Assembly (NCBI GenBank): GCA_937995595.1
Contig: CALKJW010000034.1
Coordinates: forward strand, 1 to 64,000
Length of the DNA stretch: 64,000 bases
From: an uncultured Phycisphaerales bacterium
GTDB taxonomy: Bacteria; Planctomycetota; Phycisphaerae; Phycisphaerales; UBA1924
Direction of reading: 5' to 3'
A program made the translations under genes and the position numbers. Positions 29,674 to 36,843 of the stretch are shown piece after piece; within the stretch, counting starts at the first letter, position 1, and the number at the start of each line of letters is the position of its first letter. The notes below the pieces were generated by a model. The model ran no database searches. It was given only the letters and a program-made list of their open reading frames with translations, and was not told the origin of the DNA.

Positions 29674-30414
29674 TCAGCGGGCCCGCCGTCGCCCGGCGGC
29701 CAGCGCGCCCATGCCGAGCAGCACGACCGCACCCGGCGCGGGCACATCGACGGGGATGCGGAAGATCAGGAACTCGTCGTGGTTGAACCCGCGGAGCGGC
29801 GCGGGCATGAACGTCGAACCCGTGTCGTTGCCCGAGTCGTACCAGACCCACTGGGCGCTCTGATCGATGTTGGTGTAGTAGGTCCACGGGTAGAAGAACG
29901 GAGCGGTCGGCGTGGTCGGGTCGTTGTCGTATCCCGGCGCGCCGGTCGGCGTGACCCACAGGCCGTTGTTGGTCGCGTAGTTGATCGCGACATCGACCTG
30001 CGCCTGCGTCGCAATCTGGTTTGGGGGCCACGGGGCGGGCCAGTACGGGTTGGTCGCTTGGTACGCCCCCGCGGGGAAGACGGCCCAGTTGTTGTCGCCC
30101 GACAGCGCGACTTGATTGGTCGTCAGGTTGCGGAAGTCGGCGATCAAGCCCTGCGCGACCGCCTGGTCCGACGACGTGACGATGTACACGTACGACGTGC
30201 CGGGCGTGCTGGTCGCCGTGAAGTGGTACAGCGTGGGCCACGAAGCACCACTGCCGACCACCGAGCTGGTCGTCGTGACACCGGTGCCGAAGTACACGTC
30301 GAAGTAGTTGTCGACGGTGATGTACATCTCCCAGAGGTCGGCGTGCGCCGCCGAGATCGACAGCCCTGCGGCGACGATCGTCGCGCCTGCACGAACACCC
30401 ATGCGCATGAACAT
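29674..30414 (-). CDS. PEP-CTERM-type exported protein (PAPG variant)
   Basis: A 246-residue secreted protein. A signal peptide (MGVRAGATIVAAGLSISAAHAD) is followed by a Tyr/Thr/Asn-rich beta-type body (YVYIVTSSDQAVAQGLIADF, NNWAVFPAGAYQATNPYWPAPWPP). The C terminus has VPAPGAVVLLGMGALAAGRRRAR: a PAPG box in place of Pro-Glu-Pro, a membrane helix and an Arg cluster. That tripartite end is recognised by exosortases and suggests cell-surface or exopolymer sorting. The start ATG 30414 has AAGGAG about six bases upstream. No exosortase gene is in this window. Body composition is far less Arg/Ala-biased than neighbours. Confidence 0.87.
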   Translation of the reverse strand: MFMRMGVRAGATIVAAGLSISAAHADLWEMYITVDNYFDVYFGTGVTTTSSVVGSGASWPTLYHFTATSTPGTSYVYIVTSSDQAVAQGLIADFRNLTTNQVALSGDNNWAVFPAGAYQATNPYWPAPWPPNQIATQAQVDVAINYATNNGLWVTPTGAPGYDNDPTTPTAPFFYPWTYYTNIDQSAQWVWYDSGNDTGSTFMPAPLRGFNHDEFLIFRIPVDVPAPGAVVLLGMGALAAGRRRAR

Positions 30415-30674
30415 CTCTCTCTCCTTTCTCGACCGGCCCTTGCACACCCGACGCGCAAAGACGCCTGCGCGTCGGCCTATGCTCTGCCGATCTCTCTCCA
30501 CCGGCAGTATGCCTCAACGCAAGTGAAAATGCAAGGGCTGCACCCTGGTCGCAGCCCCGATCCGAAACTCACCACGAACCTCCGGCCCCTGTGCGGGCTC
30601 CGGTCTGCCTACGGCGTACGAACACGATCCGCCAACGCCCTGGCAGGCTCGTCAACCCTCAACCCAACAAGAGG

Positions 30675-31262
30675 TTACAACCCCTTGGCGATGAACCCCG
30701 CCTGCCGGAGGTGGATCGCCTGGTGGAACGGCGGGAAGCACGCCCACGTGGCCGCGGGCAGTTCGCCGAACCACGGGTGCGCGTGCGTCTGCGAACTGCG
30801 GGCGAACGCGCCGGGGTCGGCAAGCGATACTTCGAGCGCGCCGACGGACTCGTCGAGGTCCGCCATCGCCCGATCGATCCGGGCCGCGGGGTCGGGCTTG
30901 TAGTCGGCGATCACGACCGCGATCGTCGGCCGCTCGTTCCTCGCCAGCGCGGCAAGGGTCGCCGCGAGGTCGCGGTTCACGCGCGCAAGGTGATCGGCGA
31001 CCATGGCCAGCGAGTAGTTGGTCGAACTCTGCTCAAGGCCGGGCAGCCGGCGGATCTGCACGCGCGTGTGCGCCCTGTCTCCCGCCGCGGCGACGATCGC
31101 CGCGAGTTCGCGCTGCTGTTCGCGCAGCAGAGCGGGCGACCGCGCCGGCGGGTTTTTCCGGCACCATCTGCCGACGAGGAGTCTGCCGATGAACCGTTCG
31201 ATCCACGGGATGCCCGACGCTCGCGCAATGCGTCGCTGTTCGAGGCGGACGCGCGCACCGAT
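30675..31262 (-). CDS. DinB-like protein without a canonical start codon
   Basis: The coding stretch continues in one frame from the stop codon of the transporter gene (31263) to 30675, 195 codons. Its sequence reads RIARASGIPWIERFIGRLL, then IRRLPGLEQSSTNYSLAMVADHLARVN, and ends HPWFGELPAATWACFPPFHQAIHLRQ, a DinB/DUF1569-like bundle with plausible metal histidines. No ATG, GTG or TTG occurs in frame before GTG 31061, which would delete about 67 residues including the well-formed N-terminal helix. Start candidates are ATC 31260-31262 or ATT 31227-31229, both rare. It may use an atypical start, be made by re-initiation or read-through, or have lost its start. Confidence 0.6.
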   Translation of the reverse strand: MGARVRLEQRRIARASGIPWIERFIGRLLVGRWCRKNPPARSPALLREQQRELAAIVAAAGDRAHTRVQIRRLPGLEQSSTNYSLAMVADHLARVNRDLAATLAALARNERPTIAVVIADYKPDPAARIDRAMADLDESVGALEVSLADPGAFARSSQTHAHPWFGELPAATWACFPPFHQAIHLRQAGFIAKGL

Positions 31263-32201
31263 TCACGCGCCGGCGGCGGCGTGCGGCTCGACGTGCACGA
31301 GGACGTCGGCCACGCGCGGCAAGCGCTCGCGCACCGCCGCGCGGACCCGGCCGCCCACGACGTGCGCCTCGCGCACGGGCATCTCGGGATCGACCTCGAC
31401 GTGCATCTCCAGGAACCACCGCGAGCCGCTGGCCCGAGCCCGGATCTTTTCGATGCCGCGGACGCCCTCGACCCCCAGCGCGATCGCTCGCGCCGGCCCG
31501 ATGGCCGACGCCGACGCGCCGGGACCCTCCTCGTCCATCAGTTCGCGCAGCGGCACGCGCAGCAGTCGCCAGCCGTTGTAGATGATCACGCCTGAGGCGA
31601 GCAGCGCGGCGTAGTCGTCGGCGCTGGCCCAGCGGCTGGGGCTGTCCGCCTGCGCGCCCGCGCCGCCGGAGACGCGCTCGCCGAAGAGCGCGACCGAGAT
31701 GCCGACGAACGCCGCGGCGGACGTGATCGCGTCGGAGCGGTGGTGCCAGGCGTCCACCTCGGCCGCGCCGCTGTGCTCCTCGTGCGCGACGCGCAGGACG
31801 CGCCGGAACAGCACCTCCTTGACGACGACCACCGCGAGCAGCACGCCGAGCGTGAACGGCGCGGGCGCGTGGTGCGGCGTGATGATCTCGTCGATCGACT
31901 TGACGCCGATGCCGACGCCCGCGGCGAGCACCATCGCCGCGACGACCAGCGCGGCGAGCGACTCGGCCTTGCCGTGCCCCCAGGGGTGGTTCTCGTCGGC
32001 GGGGCGCGCGCCGATGCGCAGGCCGCCCCAGATGACCACCGACCCGAGGATGTCGGTCATCGATTCGACCGCGTCGGCCACCAGCGCGTAGGAATGGCCC
32101 ACCAGGCCCGCCACGAGTTTGATCGCGGCCAGAGCGACGTTCACCAGCAGGCCGACGACGGCGGTGCGCTGGGCGCGGAGGTTGGCGGGCCGGGCGGACA
32201 C
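31263..32201 (-). CDS. cation diffusion facilitator (CDF) family transporter
   Basis: A 312-residue divalent-metal/proton antiporter of the inner membrane (Zn, Fe, Mn or Co). Six membrane helices are predicted. The metal site is visible as the Asp pair in LVADAVESMTDILGS (near residue 42, helix 2) and HxxxD in WHHRSDAITSAAAFVG (near 152, helix 5). HPWGHGKAESLAAL is the family signature after helix 2. The C-terminal metallochaperone-like domain starts near 230 (ARASGSRWFLEMHVEVDPEMP). The start codon is GTG 32201. It precedes a DinB-like ORF with no gap and lies close to a Fur-family regulator, which suggests metal regulation. Confidence 0.94.
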   Translation of the reverse strand: MSARPANLRAQRTAVVGLLVNVALAAIKLVAGLVGHSYALVADAVESMTDILGSVVIWGGLRIGARPADENHPWGHGKAESLAALVVAAMVLAAGVGIGVKSIDEIITPHHAPAPFTLGVLLAVVVVKEVLFRRVLRVAHEEHSGAAEVDAWHHRSDAITSAAAFVGISVALFGERVSGGAGAQADSPSRWASADDYAALLASGVIIYNGWRLLRVPLRELMDEEGPGASASAIGPARAIALGVEGVRGIEKIRARASGSRWFLEMHVEVDPEMPVREAHVVGGRVRAAVRERLPRVADVLVHVEPHAAAGA

Positions 32202-32234
32202 GCGGCCGGAGTGTACCTCGCCGCGAAGCGTCGG

Positions 32235-33020
32235 TCAGCCGCGCGCCAGCACGCACACGATGTGGTGCTCGGCCGCTTCCGACTCGCGCAGGGCGGGGGC
32301 GTCGGCGTCGGTCCCGGCGATGACGTGGGTCTCGGCGAACCCGGCCTCGCGCAGCGCGTCGCGCAGTTCGGGCACGCTCCACAGCCGCCAGTCGTACACG
32401 AACGCGTCGAACAACTCGGCGATCACCTCGCCGTCGTTCTCGACGCGGAAGTGCAGCGCGTTCTCGACGCGCCCGGTGAACGCGTCGACCCTCCGCTGCT
32501 GCCAGGTGTAGTGGATGCGCTCGCGCGGCTCGCGCCCGGTGTGCGTGCGCTTCACGTGCCCGGTGCGGTACGCCGCGGCCCCGCCGTAGGTGTCGCACGC
32601 GAAGATGCCGCGCGGGTTCAGCCGGCCGCGCGCGGCGCGGAGGTACTCCACCAGTTCGGCCCGCTCGTGCAACTCGCCGATCGAGAAGTTTCCGACGAAC
32701 ACCACGTCGGCCGGCTCGGGCCTGGCGATGCTCCGCACGTCGGCGTTGACCAGCCGCAGGCGCGCGGGCTCGATGCCCGCGTTGGCGGCGCGCTGCGCGG
32801 CGTACGCCACCGCCGCGGGGTCGAGGTCGGTCGCGATCGCCCGCGCCGCGGGGTCGGCGATCAGCCACGCGCGCGACAGCGCGGCCGAGCCGGCGAAGTC
32901 CTCCGCCAGCACGCGCGGGCGGGCGCCGTGCAGCCGCCGCAGCATCGCCGCGGCGGTCAGCGGCTCCTGCACGCACAGTTCGTACAACTCCAGCGGGTGC
33001 GGCTCGGTCAGCGCGGGCAT
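32235..33020 (-). CDS. class I SAM-dependent methyltransferase
   Basis: A 261-residue methyltransferase. Motif I is degenerate (VLAEDFAGSAALSRAWL near residue 37), followed by the acidic loop IATDLDPAAVAYA (near 62), NADVRSI, and VFVGNFSIGELHERAELVEYL (near 106-125) as motif IV. The rest is RNA- or small-molecule-type with DTYGGAAAYRTGHVKRTH. ATG 33020 has AGGAG five bases upstream. The substrate is unknown. It is divergent from the Fur-family gene across a 69-base spacer, which must hold both promoters and possibly a Fur box. Confidence 0.86.
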   Translation of the reverse strand: MPALTEPHPLELYELCVQEPLTAAAMLRRLHGARPRVLAEDFAGSAALSRAWLIADPAARAIATDLDPAAVAYAAQRAANAGIEPARLRLVNADVRSIARPEPADVVFVGNFSIGELHERAELVEYLRAARGRLNPRGIFACDTYGGAAAYRTGHVKRTHTGREPRERIHYTWQQRRVDAFTGRVENALHFRVENDGEVIAELFDAFVYDWRLWSVPELRDALREAGFAETHVIAGTDADAPALRESEAAEHHIVCVLARG

Positions 33021-33089
33021 GGGTGCTCCTGTCGGGCGGGGCGTGCGTGGGTTGCATCGCCGGGGCGGCGGGCGAATACTTGTAAGGCG

Positions 33090-33536
33090 ATGATGCAGGT
33101 TCCCGACGATGTCCGCTCCTATTTTGGCATACGCGGCGTGCGCTGGACGCGCCGGCGCGAGGAGATCTTTGCGGCCCTGTGCGGCTGTGCCGATCATCCG
33201 ACCGCCGAGGAACTGTTCCAGAAGGTGGGCGTTCGGGACACGGGCATCAGCCTCGCGACCGTCTACAGCACGCTGGAGCTCTTCACGCGCCGGGGGCTGT
33301 GCCGGCGGATCGGGGCTGTTCACTCCGCCGACCAGCGCGCCGGCGGTGCGCGGTACGACGCCGACACGCGCGACCACGCCCACGTCATCACCGCCGACGG
33401 GCGCGTGCTCGACCTGCCCGAGGACCTTGGGCGAGAGGTGCTGGCGCGGCTGCCCTCGGACGTGCTCGACGCGGTGCGGTCGCGCACCGGCGTGCGCGTC
33501 GCGCGCGTCGCGATCGAGTTCATCGAGGACGCCTGA
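33090..33536 (+). CDS. Fur-family transcriptional regulator
   Basis: A 148-residue metal- or peroxide-responsive repressor. The winged-helix domain has VRWTRRREEIFAALCGCADHPTAEELFQKV (residues about 17-46) and the recognition helix in ISLATVYSTLELFTRRGL (about 53-70). The dimerisation domain has DTRDHAHVITADGRVLDLP, with the His-x-His metal ligands. It lacks the C-terminal Cys-x-x-Cys zinc site of E. coli Fur, as in some PerR- and Irr-like members. ATG 33090 is followed by a second ATG; either can be used. It is divergent from the methyltransferase and near the CDF transporter. The metal cannot be named. Confidence 0.92.
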   Translation: MMQVPDDVRSYFGIRGVRWTRRREEIFAALCGCADHPTAEELFQKVGVRDTGISLATVYSTLELFTRRGLCRRIGAVHSADQRAGGARYDADTRDHAHVITADGRVLDLPEDLGREVLARLPSDVLDAVRSRTGVRVARVAIEFIEDA

Positions 33537-33542
33537 ACGCGC

Positions 33543-33911
33543 TCAGCCCGCGGCGGCCGCCGCCGCGGCGGCCGAGGCCACCACCGCCGCCGACGTCGCG
33601 GCCTGCTGCTGCGCGACCACGTGCCCCGCCGCGGCCTGCGCCGACGCGCTCCCGCCGTTGCTGGTCATGAAGACCATGCCGCCGCTGGAGTTCACGCCGC
33701 GCTCCCACAGGATCGTCCCGTTGCGCTGGTCGATGCAGTACACGTAGCCGCCGCGGCCGGCGTACAGCTCGGACCCGTGCGTCATGAGCGTGAGCGGGCT
33801 GCCGAACAGCCGCGGCAGTTTGATCCGCCAGACGGTCTTGCCGGTCAGGCGGTCGAGCGCGGCGACGGTGCGACCGGAACCGATGAAGAGCAGGTCGTGG
33901 GTCTCTGGCAT
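33543..33911 (-). CDS. short PQQ-like beta-propeller-repeat protein
   Basis: A 122-residue protein with one and a half PQQ-type propeller repeats: AALDRLTGKTVWRIKLPRL (near 17-35) and YVYCIDQRNGTILWERGV (near 57-74), each carrying the typical G-x-x-x-W ending. The last 37 residues are Ala/Gln/Ser-rich low complexity (SASAQAAAGHVVAQQQ). A full propeller needs seven or eight blades, so it must oligomerise, cap another protein or be a remnant. There is no signal peptide. GGAGGTG sits close upstream of ATG 33911, a strong ribosome-binding site, so it is likely expressed. Confidence 0.78.
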   Translation of the reverse strand: MPETHDLLFIGSGRTVAALDRLTGKTVWRIKLPRLFGSPLTLMTHGSELYAGRGGYVYCIDQRNGTILWERGVNSSGGMVFMTSNGGSASAQAAAGHVVAQQQAATSAAVVASAAAAAAAAG

Positions 33912-34031
33912 GGTCACCTCCGGTGGTACAGCGTACCGCGCCGGCGGGCGTGTGCAAGGGCCGCGGCGGCCGGGGCGCCGGGGTCCCCGCGCCCGATCCG
34001 GCGGCGGGAACGGGGCGATACGATCGTGCCT

Positions 34032-34532
34032 ATGCCATCCCTCGACATCGTCAGCAAGATCGACTTTGCCGAACTCGACAACGCCGTCAACAACACGAAA
34101 AAGGCGATCGCGTCGCGCTTCGACTTCCGCAACTCCCCGGTCGAGATCACCGTGGACCGCAAGGAGAAGAAGATCCATATGCACGCCGCCGACGGCGGCA
34201 AACTCGACGCGGTGAAGGACATGTTCGAGTCGGCCGCGATCCGCCGCGGCCTGCAACTCAAGAGTTTCGAGTTCCTGCCGGCCGAGCCCGCGCGCCACGG
34301 CGCAACGGGCGCGATGAAGCGCGACGTGAAACTCAAGGAGGGCCTGACGCCCGAACTGGCCAAGGAGATCGTCAAGATGGTCAAGGAGTCGAAGATCAAG
34401 GTGCAGGCCTCGATCCAGGGCGACGAGGTGCGCCTGACGGGCAAGCAGATCGACGACCTCCGCGCGGTGATGGCGATGCTCAACGCGGCGGACCTCAGCC
34501 AGCCGCTGCAGTACGTGAACATGAAGAGTTGA
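34032..34532 (+). CDS. yajQ: YajQ-family nucleotide-binding protein
   Basis: A 166-residue protein of the YajQ family; some members bind cyclic di-GMP and adjust gene expression or bind RNA. The two-domain ferredoxin-like fold shows [24 protein letters not shown] at the start, [58 protein letters not shown] and the C-terminal [13 protein letters not shown] 34032 matches the family start. It is divergent from the PQQ-like gene (120-base gap). A diguanylate cyclase is encoded at 8286, so the ligand could be made locally, though linkage is not evidence of partnership. Confidence 0.93.
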   Translation: MPSLDIVSKIDFAELDNAVNNTKKAIASRFDFRNSPVEITVDRKEKKIHMHAADGGKLDAVKDMFESAAIRRGLQLKSFEFLPAEPARHGATGAMKRDVKLKEGLTPELAKEIVKMVKESKIKVQASIQGDEVRLTGKQIDDLRAVMAMLNAADLSQPLQYVNMKS

Positions 34533-34701
34533 GCGCCGAGCGGGCGCACGCCGCCGGCCCGACGTCCACACTGTCGTTCAGTTTGCCCGCTATCCTGCTG
34601 GTCCACGGCCCGCTCCCGCCTCCCCCCGTGCGCCGCGTGCGGGTCGGAACGGGAGGCTCGGGCCCGTTTCCAAGTCGCAGCCTCTTCTTCGGAGCCCCCC
34701 A

Positions 34702-36153
34702 ATGCCCTCAGCGATCTCGATGAAGTCCGGCACGCTCAGCGTCCCCAACGACCCCATCATCCCGTTCATCGAGGGCGACGGCACGGGCCCGGACATCTGG
34801 CGCGCATCCGTCCGCGTCTTCGACGCCGCAGTCGCCAAGGCCAGCAACGGCAAGAAGAAGATCCACTGGCACGAGGTGCTCGCGGGCGAGAAGGCCTTCA
34901 ACAAGACCGGCAACTGGCTGCCCGACCAGACCATCGAGGACTTCAAGAAGTACCTCGTCGGTATCAAGGGCCCGCTGACGACGCCCGTCGGCGGCGGCAT
35001 CCGCTCGCTGAACGTCGCGCTCCGCCAGTTGCTCGACCTGTACGTCTGCCTGCGCCCGGTGCGGTGGTTCCAGGGCGTGCCCTCGCCGGTCAAGCGTCCG
35101 CAGGACTGCGACATGGTGATCTTCCGCGAGAACACCGAGGACATCTACGCCGGTATCGAGTGGGCCGCGGGAACGCCCGAGGCCGCCAGGTTTCTCGCGT
35201 TGATGGAGAAGGAGTTCCCCAAGGAGTTCAAGAAGATCCGCTTCGGCTCCGCCGCGGCGGGCGTCGAGTGGGGCAAGGCCATCGGCCATCCGGAGTTGTA
35301 CCCCACGCCGCAGGTCGGCATCGGCATCAAGCCCGTGAGCCGGCCCGGCTCGGAGCGGCTGATCCGGGCGGCGATCGAGTACGCGCTGAAGAACAACCGG
35401 CGGAGCGTGACGTTTGTCCACAAGGGCAACATCATGAAGTTCACCGAGGGCGCGTTCAAGGACTGGGGGTACGACCTCGCCACGTCGTCGTTCCGCGACA
35501 GGGTCGTCACCGAGCGCGAGTCGTGGATCCTGGGGAACAAGGAGGCCAACCCCGACCTGTCGAGCATCGGGAACGCGCGGATGATCGACCCCGGCTACGA
35601 CATGATGACGCCCGAGCAGCAGAAGAAGATCGTCGCCGAGGTGGACAACGTGCTCAAACTCTGGCCCACGCACGGGCAGGGCAGGTGGAAGAAGATGCTC
35701 ATGATCCGTGACTCGATCGCGGACATCACACTCCAGCAGGTGCTGACGCGGCCCAAGGACTTCGATGTCATCGCGACGATGAACCTGAACGGCGACTACC
35801 TGTCGGACGCGCTGGCCGCGCAGATCGGCGGCATCGGCATCGCGCCCGGCGCGAACATCAACTACGTGAGCGGGCACGCGATCTTCGAGGCCACGCACGG
35901 CACCGCGCCCAAGTACGCCAACCTCGACCAGGTGAACCCCGGCTCGGTCATCCTTTCGGGCGAGATGATGCTGCGCTACATGGGCAGCAGCGGCGACGCG
36001 GAATGGACCAGGGCCGCGGACCTGATCATCAAGGGCATGGACGGCGCGATCGGCGCCAAGACGGTGACGTACGACTTCCACCGCATGATGGAGGGCGCGA
36101 CGAAACTCAAGTGCTCCGAGTTCGGCGACGCGGTCATCAAGCACATGGGGTAA
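34702..36153 (+). CDS. icd: isocitrate dehydrogenase (NADP type)
   Basis: Oxidative decarboxylation of isocitrate to 2-oxoglutarate in the citric acid cycle. The 483-residue protein has [14 protein letters not shown] (near 21-34), the substrate motif [19 protein letters not shown] (near 103), [14 protein letters not shown] (near 143) with the regulatory-type Ser-x-x-Asn-x-x-x-Arg region, [13 protein letters not shown] (near 241), and [17 protein letters not shown] (near 365) with the metal aspartates. It is longer than E. coli Icd (416), with an insertion around 167-200. ATG 34702 is used; the ribosome-binding site is weak. A hairpin follows the stop. Confidence 0.96.
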   Translation: MPSAISMKSGTLSVPNDPIIPFIEGDGTGPDIWRASVRVFDAAVAKASNGKKKIHWHEVLAGEKAFNKTGNWLPDQTIEDFKKYLVGIKGPLTTPVGGGIRSLNVALRQLLDLYVCLRPVRWFQGVPSPVKRPQDCDMVIFRENTEDIYAGIEWAAGTPEAARFLALMEKEFPKEFKKIRFGSAAAGVEWGKAIGHPELYPTPQVGIGIKPVSRPGSERLIRAAIEYALKNNRRSVTFVHKGNIMKFTEGAFKDWGYDLATSSFRDRVVTERESWILGNKEANPDLSSIGNARMIDPGYDMMTPEQQKKIVAEVDNVLKLWPTHGQGRWKKMLMIRDSIADITLQQVLTRPKDFDVIATMNLNGDYLSDALAAQIGGIGIAPGANINYVSGHAIFEATHGTAPKYANLDQVNPGSVILSGEMMLRYMGSSGDAEWTRAADLIIKGMDGAIGAKTVTYDFHRMMEGATKLKCSEFGDAVIKHMG

Positions 36154-36177
36154 GCGACCTCGCCACAGACCGGCTCC

Positions 36178-36258
36178 ACCGACCCCGGAACGGTCGGTGC
36201 GTCGGACACCTGGCCAGCTTCTCAAACACCAACCAGCCCCGGCCCCGTGGTCGGGGCT
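36178..36258 (+). terminator. two hairpins downstream of icd, possible terminators
   Basis: The first hairpin is ACCGACC/GGTCGGT (36178-36198). The second is AGCCCCG/CGGGGCT (36235-36258), followed by CTTCGTTGTG. Neither has a strong T tract, so termination is plausible but unproved. They stand between icd and the palindrome array. Confidence 0.4.
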
Positions 36259-36281
36259 CTTCGTTGTGTATCGCTTCGTTC

Positions 36282-36735
36282 CCATCTCCCGCGGCGCGGG
36301 GAGAGGGGAAAGGCAGAGGGGGACGCAACATGCTTTCCCCTCTCCCCGCGCCAGCGGGGAGAGGTGGCGAGGCCGGAGGCCGAGACGGTGAGGGGCGCCT
36401 TATGAAGCACCCCTCACCGCCCTCGCTGCGCTCGGGCACCTCTCCCCATCTGCGATGGGGAGAGGGGAACGTATGGAGGCAAGAGCATCAACATTCCCCT
36501 CTCCCCGCGCCAGCGGGGAGAGGTGGCGAGGCCGGAGGCCGAGCCGGTGAGGGGCAGTTCTCGATCGACCACGCGCCCCTCACCTGTCGCTGCGCGACAT
36601 CCTCTCCCCGTTGAGAGCAACGGGGAGAGGGGAACCAAACCGAATCGCCCCTCACCGCCCTCGCTGCGCTCGGGCACCTCTCCGCAACTGCGATGGGGAG
36701 AGGGGAAAGGGACCCGACTTCCCCTCTCCCCGCGC
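36282..36735. repeat. array of long palindromic intergenic repeats (CCCCTCTCCCC...GGGGAGAGGGG)
   Basis: The 690-bp spacer between icd and the glycogen synthase gene (36154-36843) is non-coding. About 450 bp of it is an array of related units. Type A: 36335-36395 and 36494-36554, 61 bp each and almost identical; each contains TCCCCGC-GCCA-GCGGGGA and runs into GGTGGCGAGGCCGGAGGCCGAG. Type B: 36410-36479, 36576-36633 and 36648-36707; these start CCCCTCACC and end GATGGGGAGAGGGG or CAACGGGGAGAGGGG. Partial copies flank it at 36282 and 36720. The units are self-complementary, so the RNA would fold into a row of hairpins. They resemble mobile palindromes such as REP/BIME elements. No spacers or reading frames. 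Confidence 0.88.
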
Positions 36736-36843
36736 GCCTGCACGCATCTGTACACGCCGCCCGCTCTTGTGCACCGCAAGAGCGGATACGGGCCGTGAAC
36801 TGCGTCACGCCAAGACACTCGAACGCCATGGGCACGGCGCTTC

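Noticed and set aside
31263-32201. Fusion of the CDF transporter and the DinB-like ORF by stop-codon read-through
   Set aside because: The two are in the same frame and separated only by TGA, but no read-through context is evident; left as a possibility in the finding.
36282-36735. Possible CRISPR array between icd and the glycogen synthase gene
   Set aside because: Units are self-complementary palindromes of two types with no unique spacers of regular length and no cas genes.
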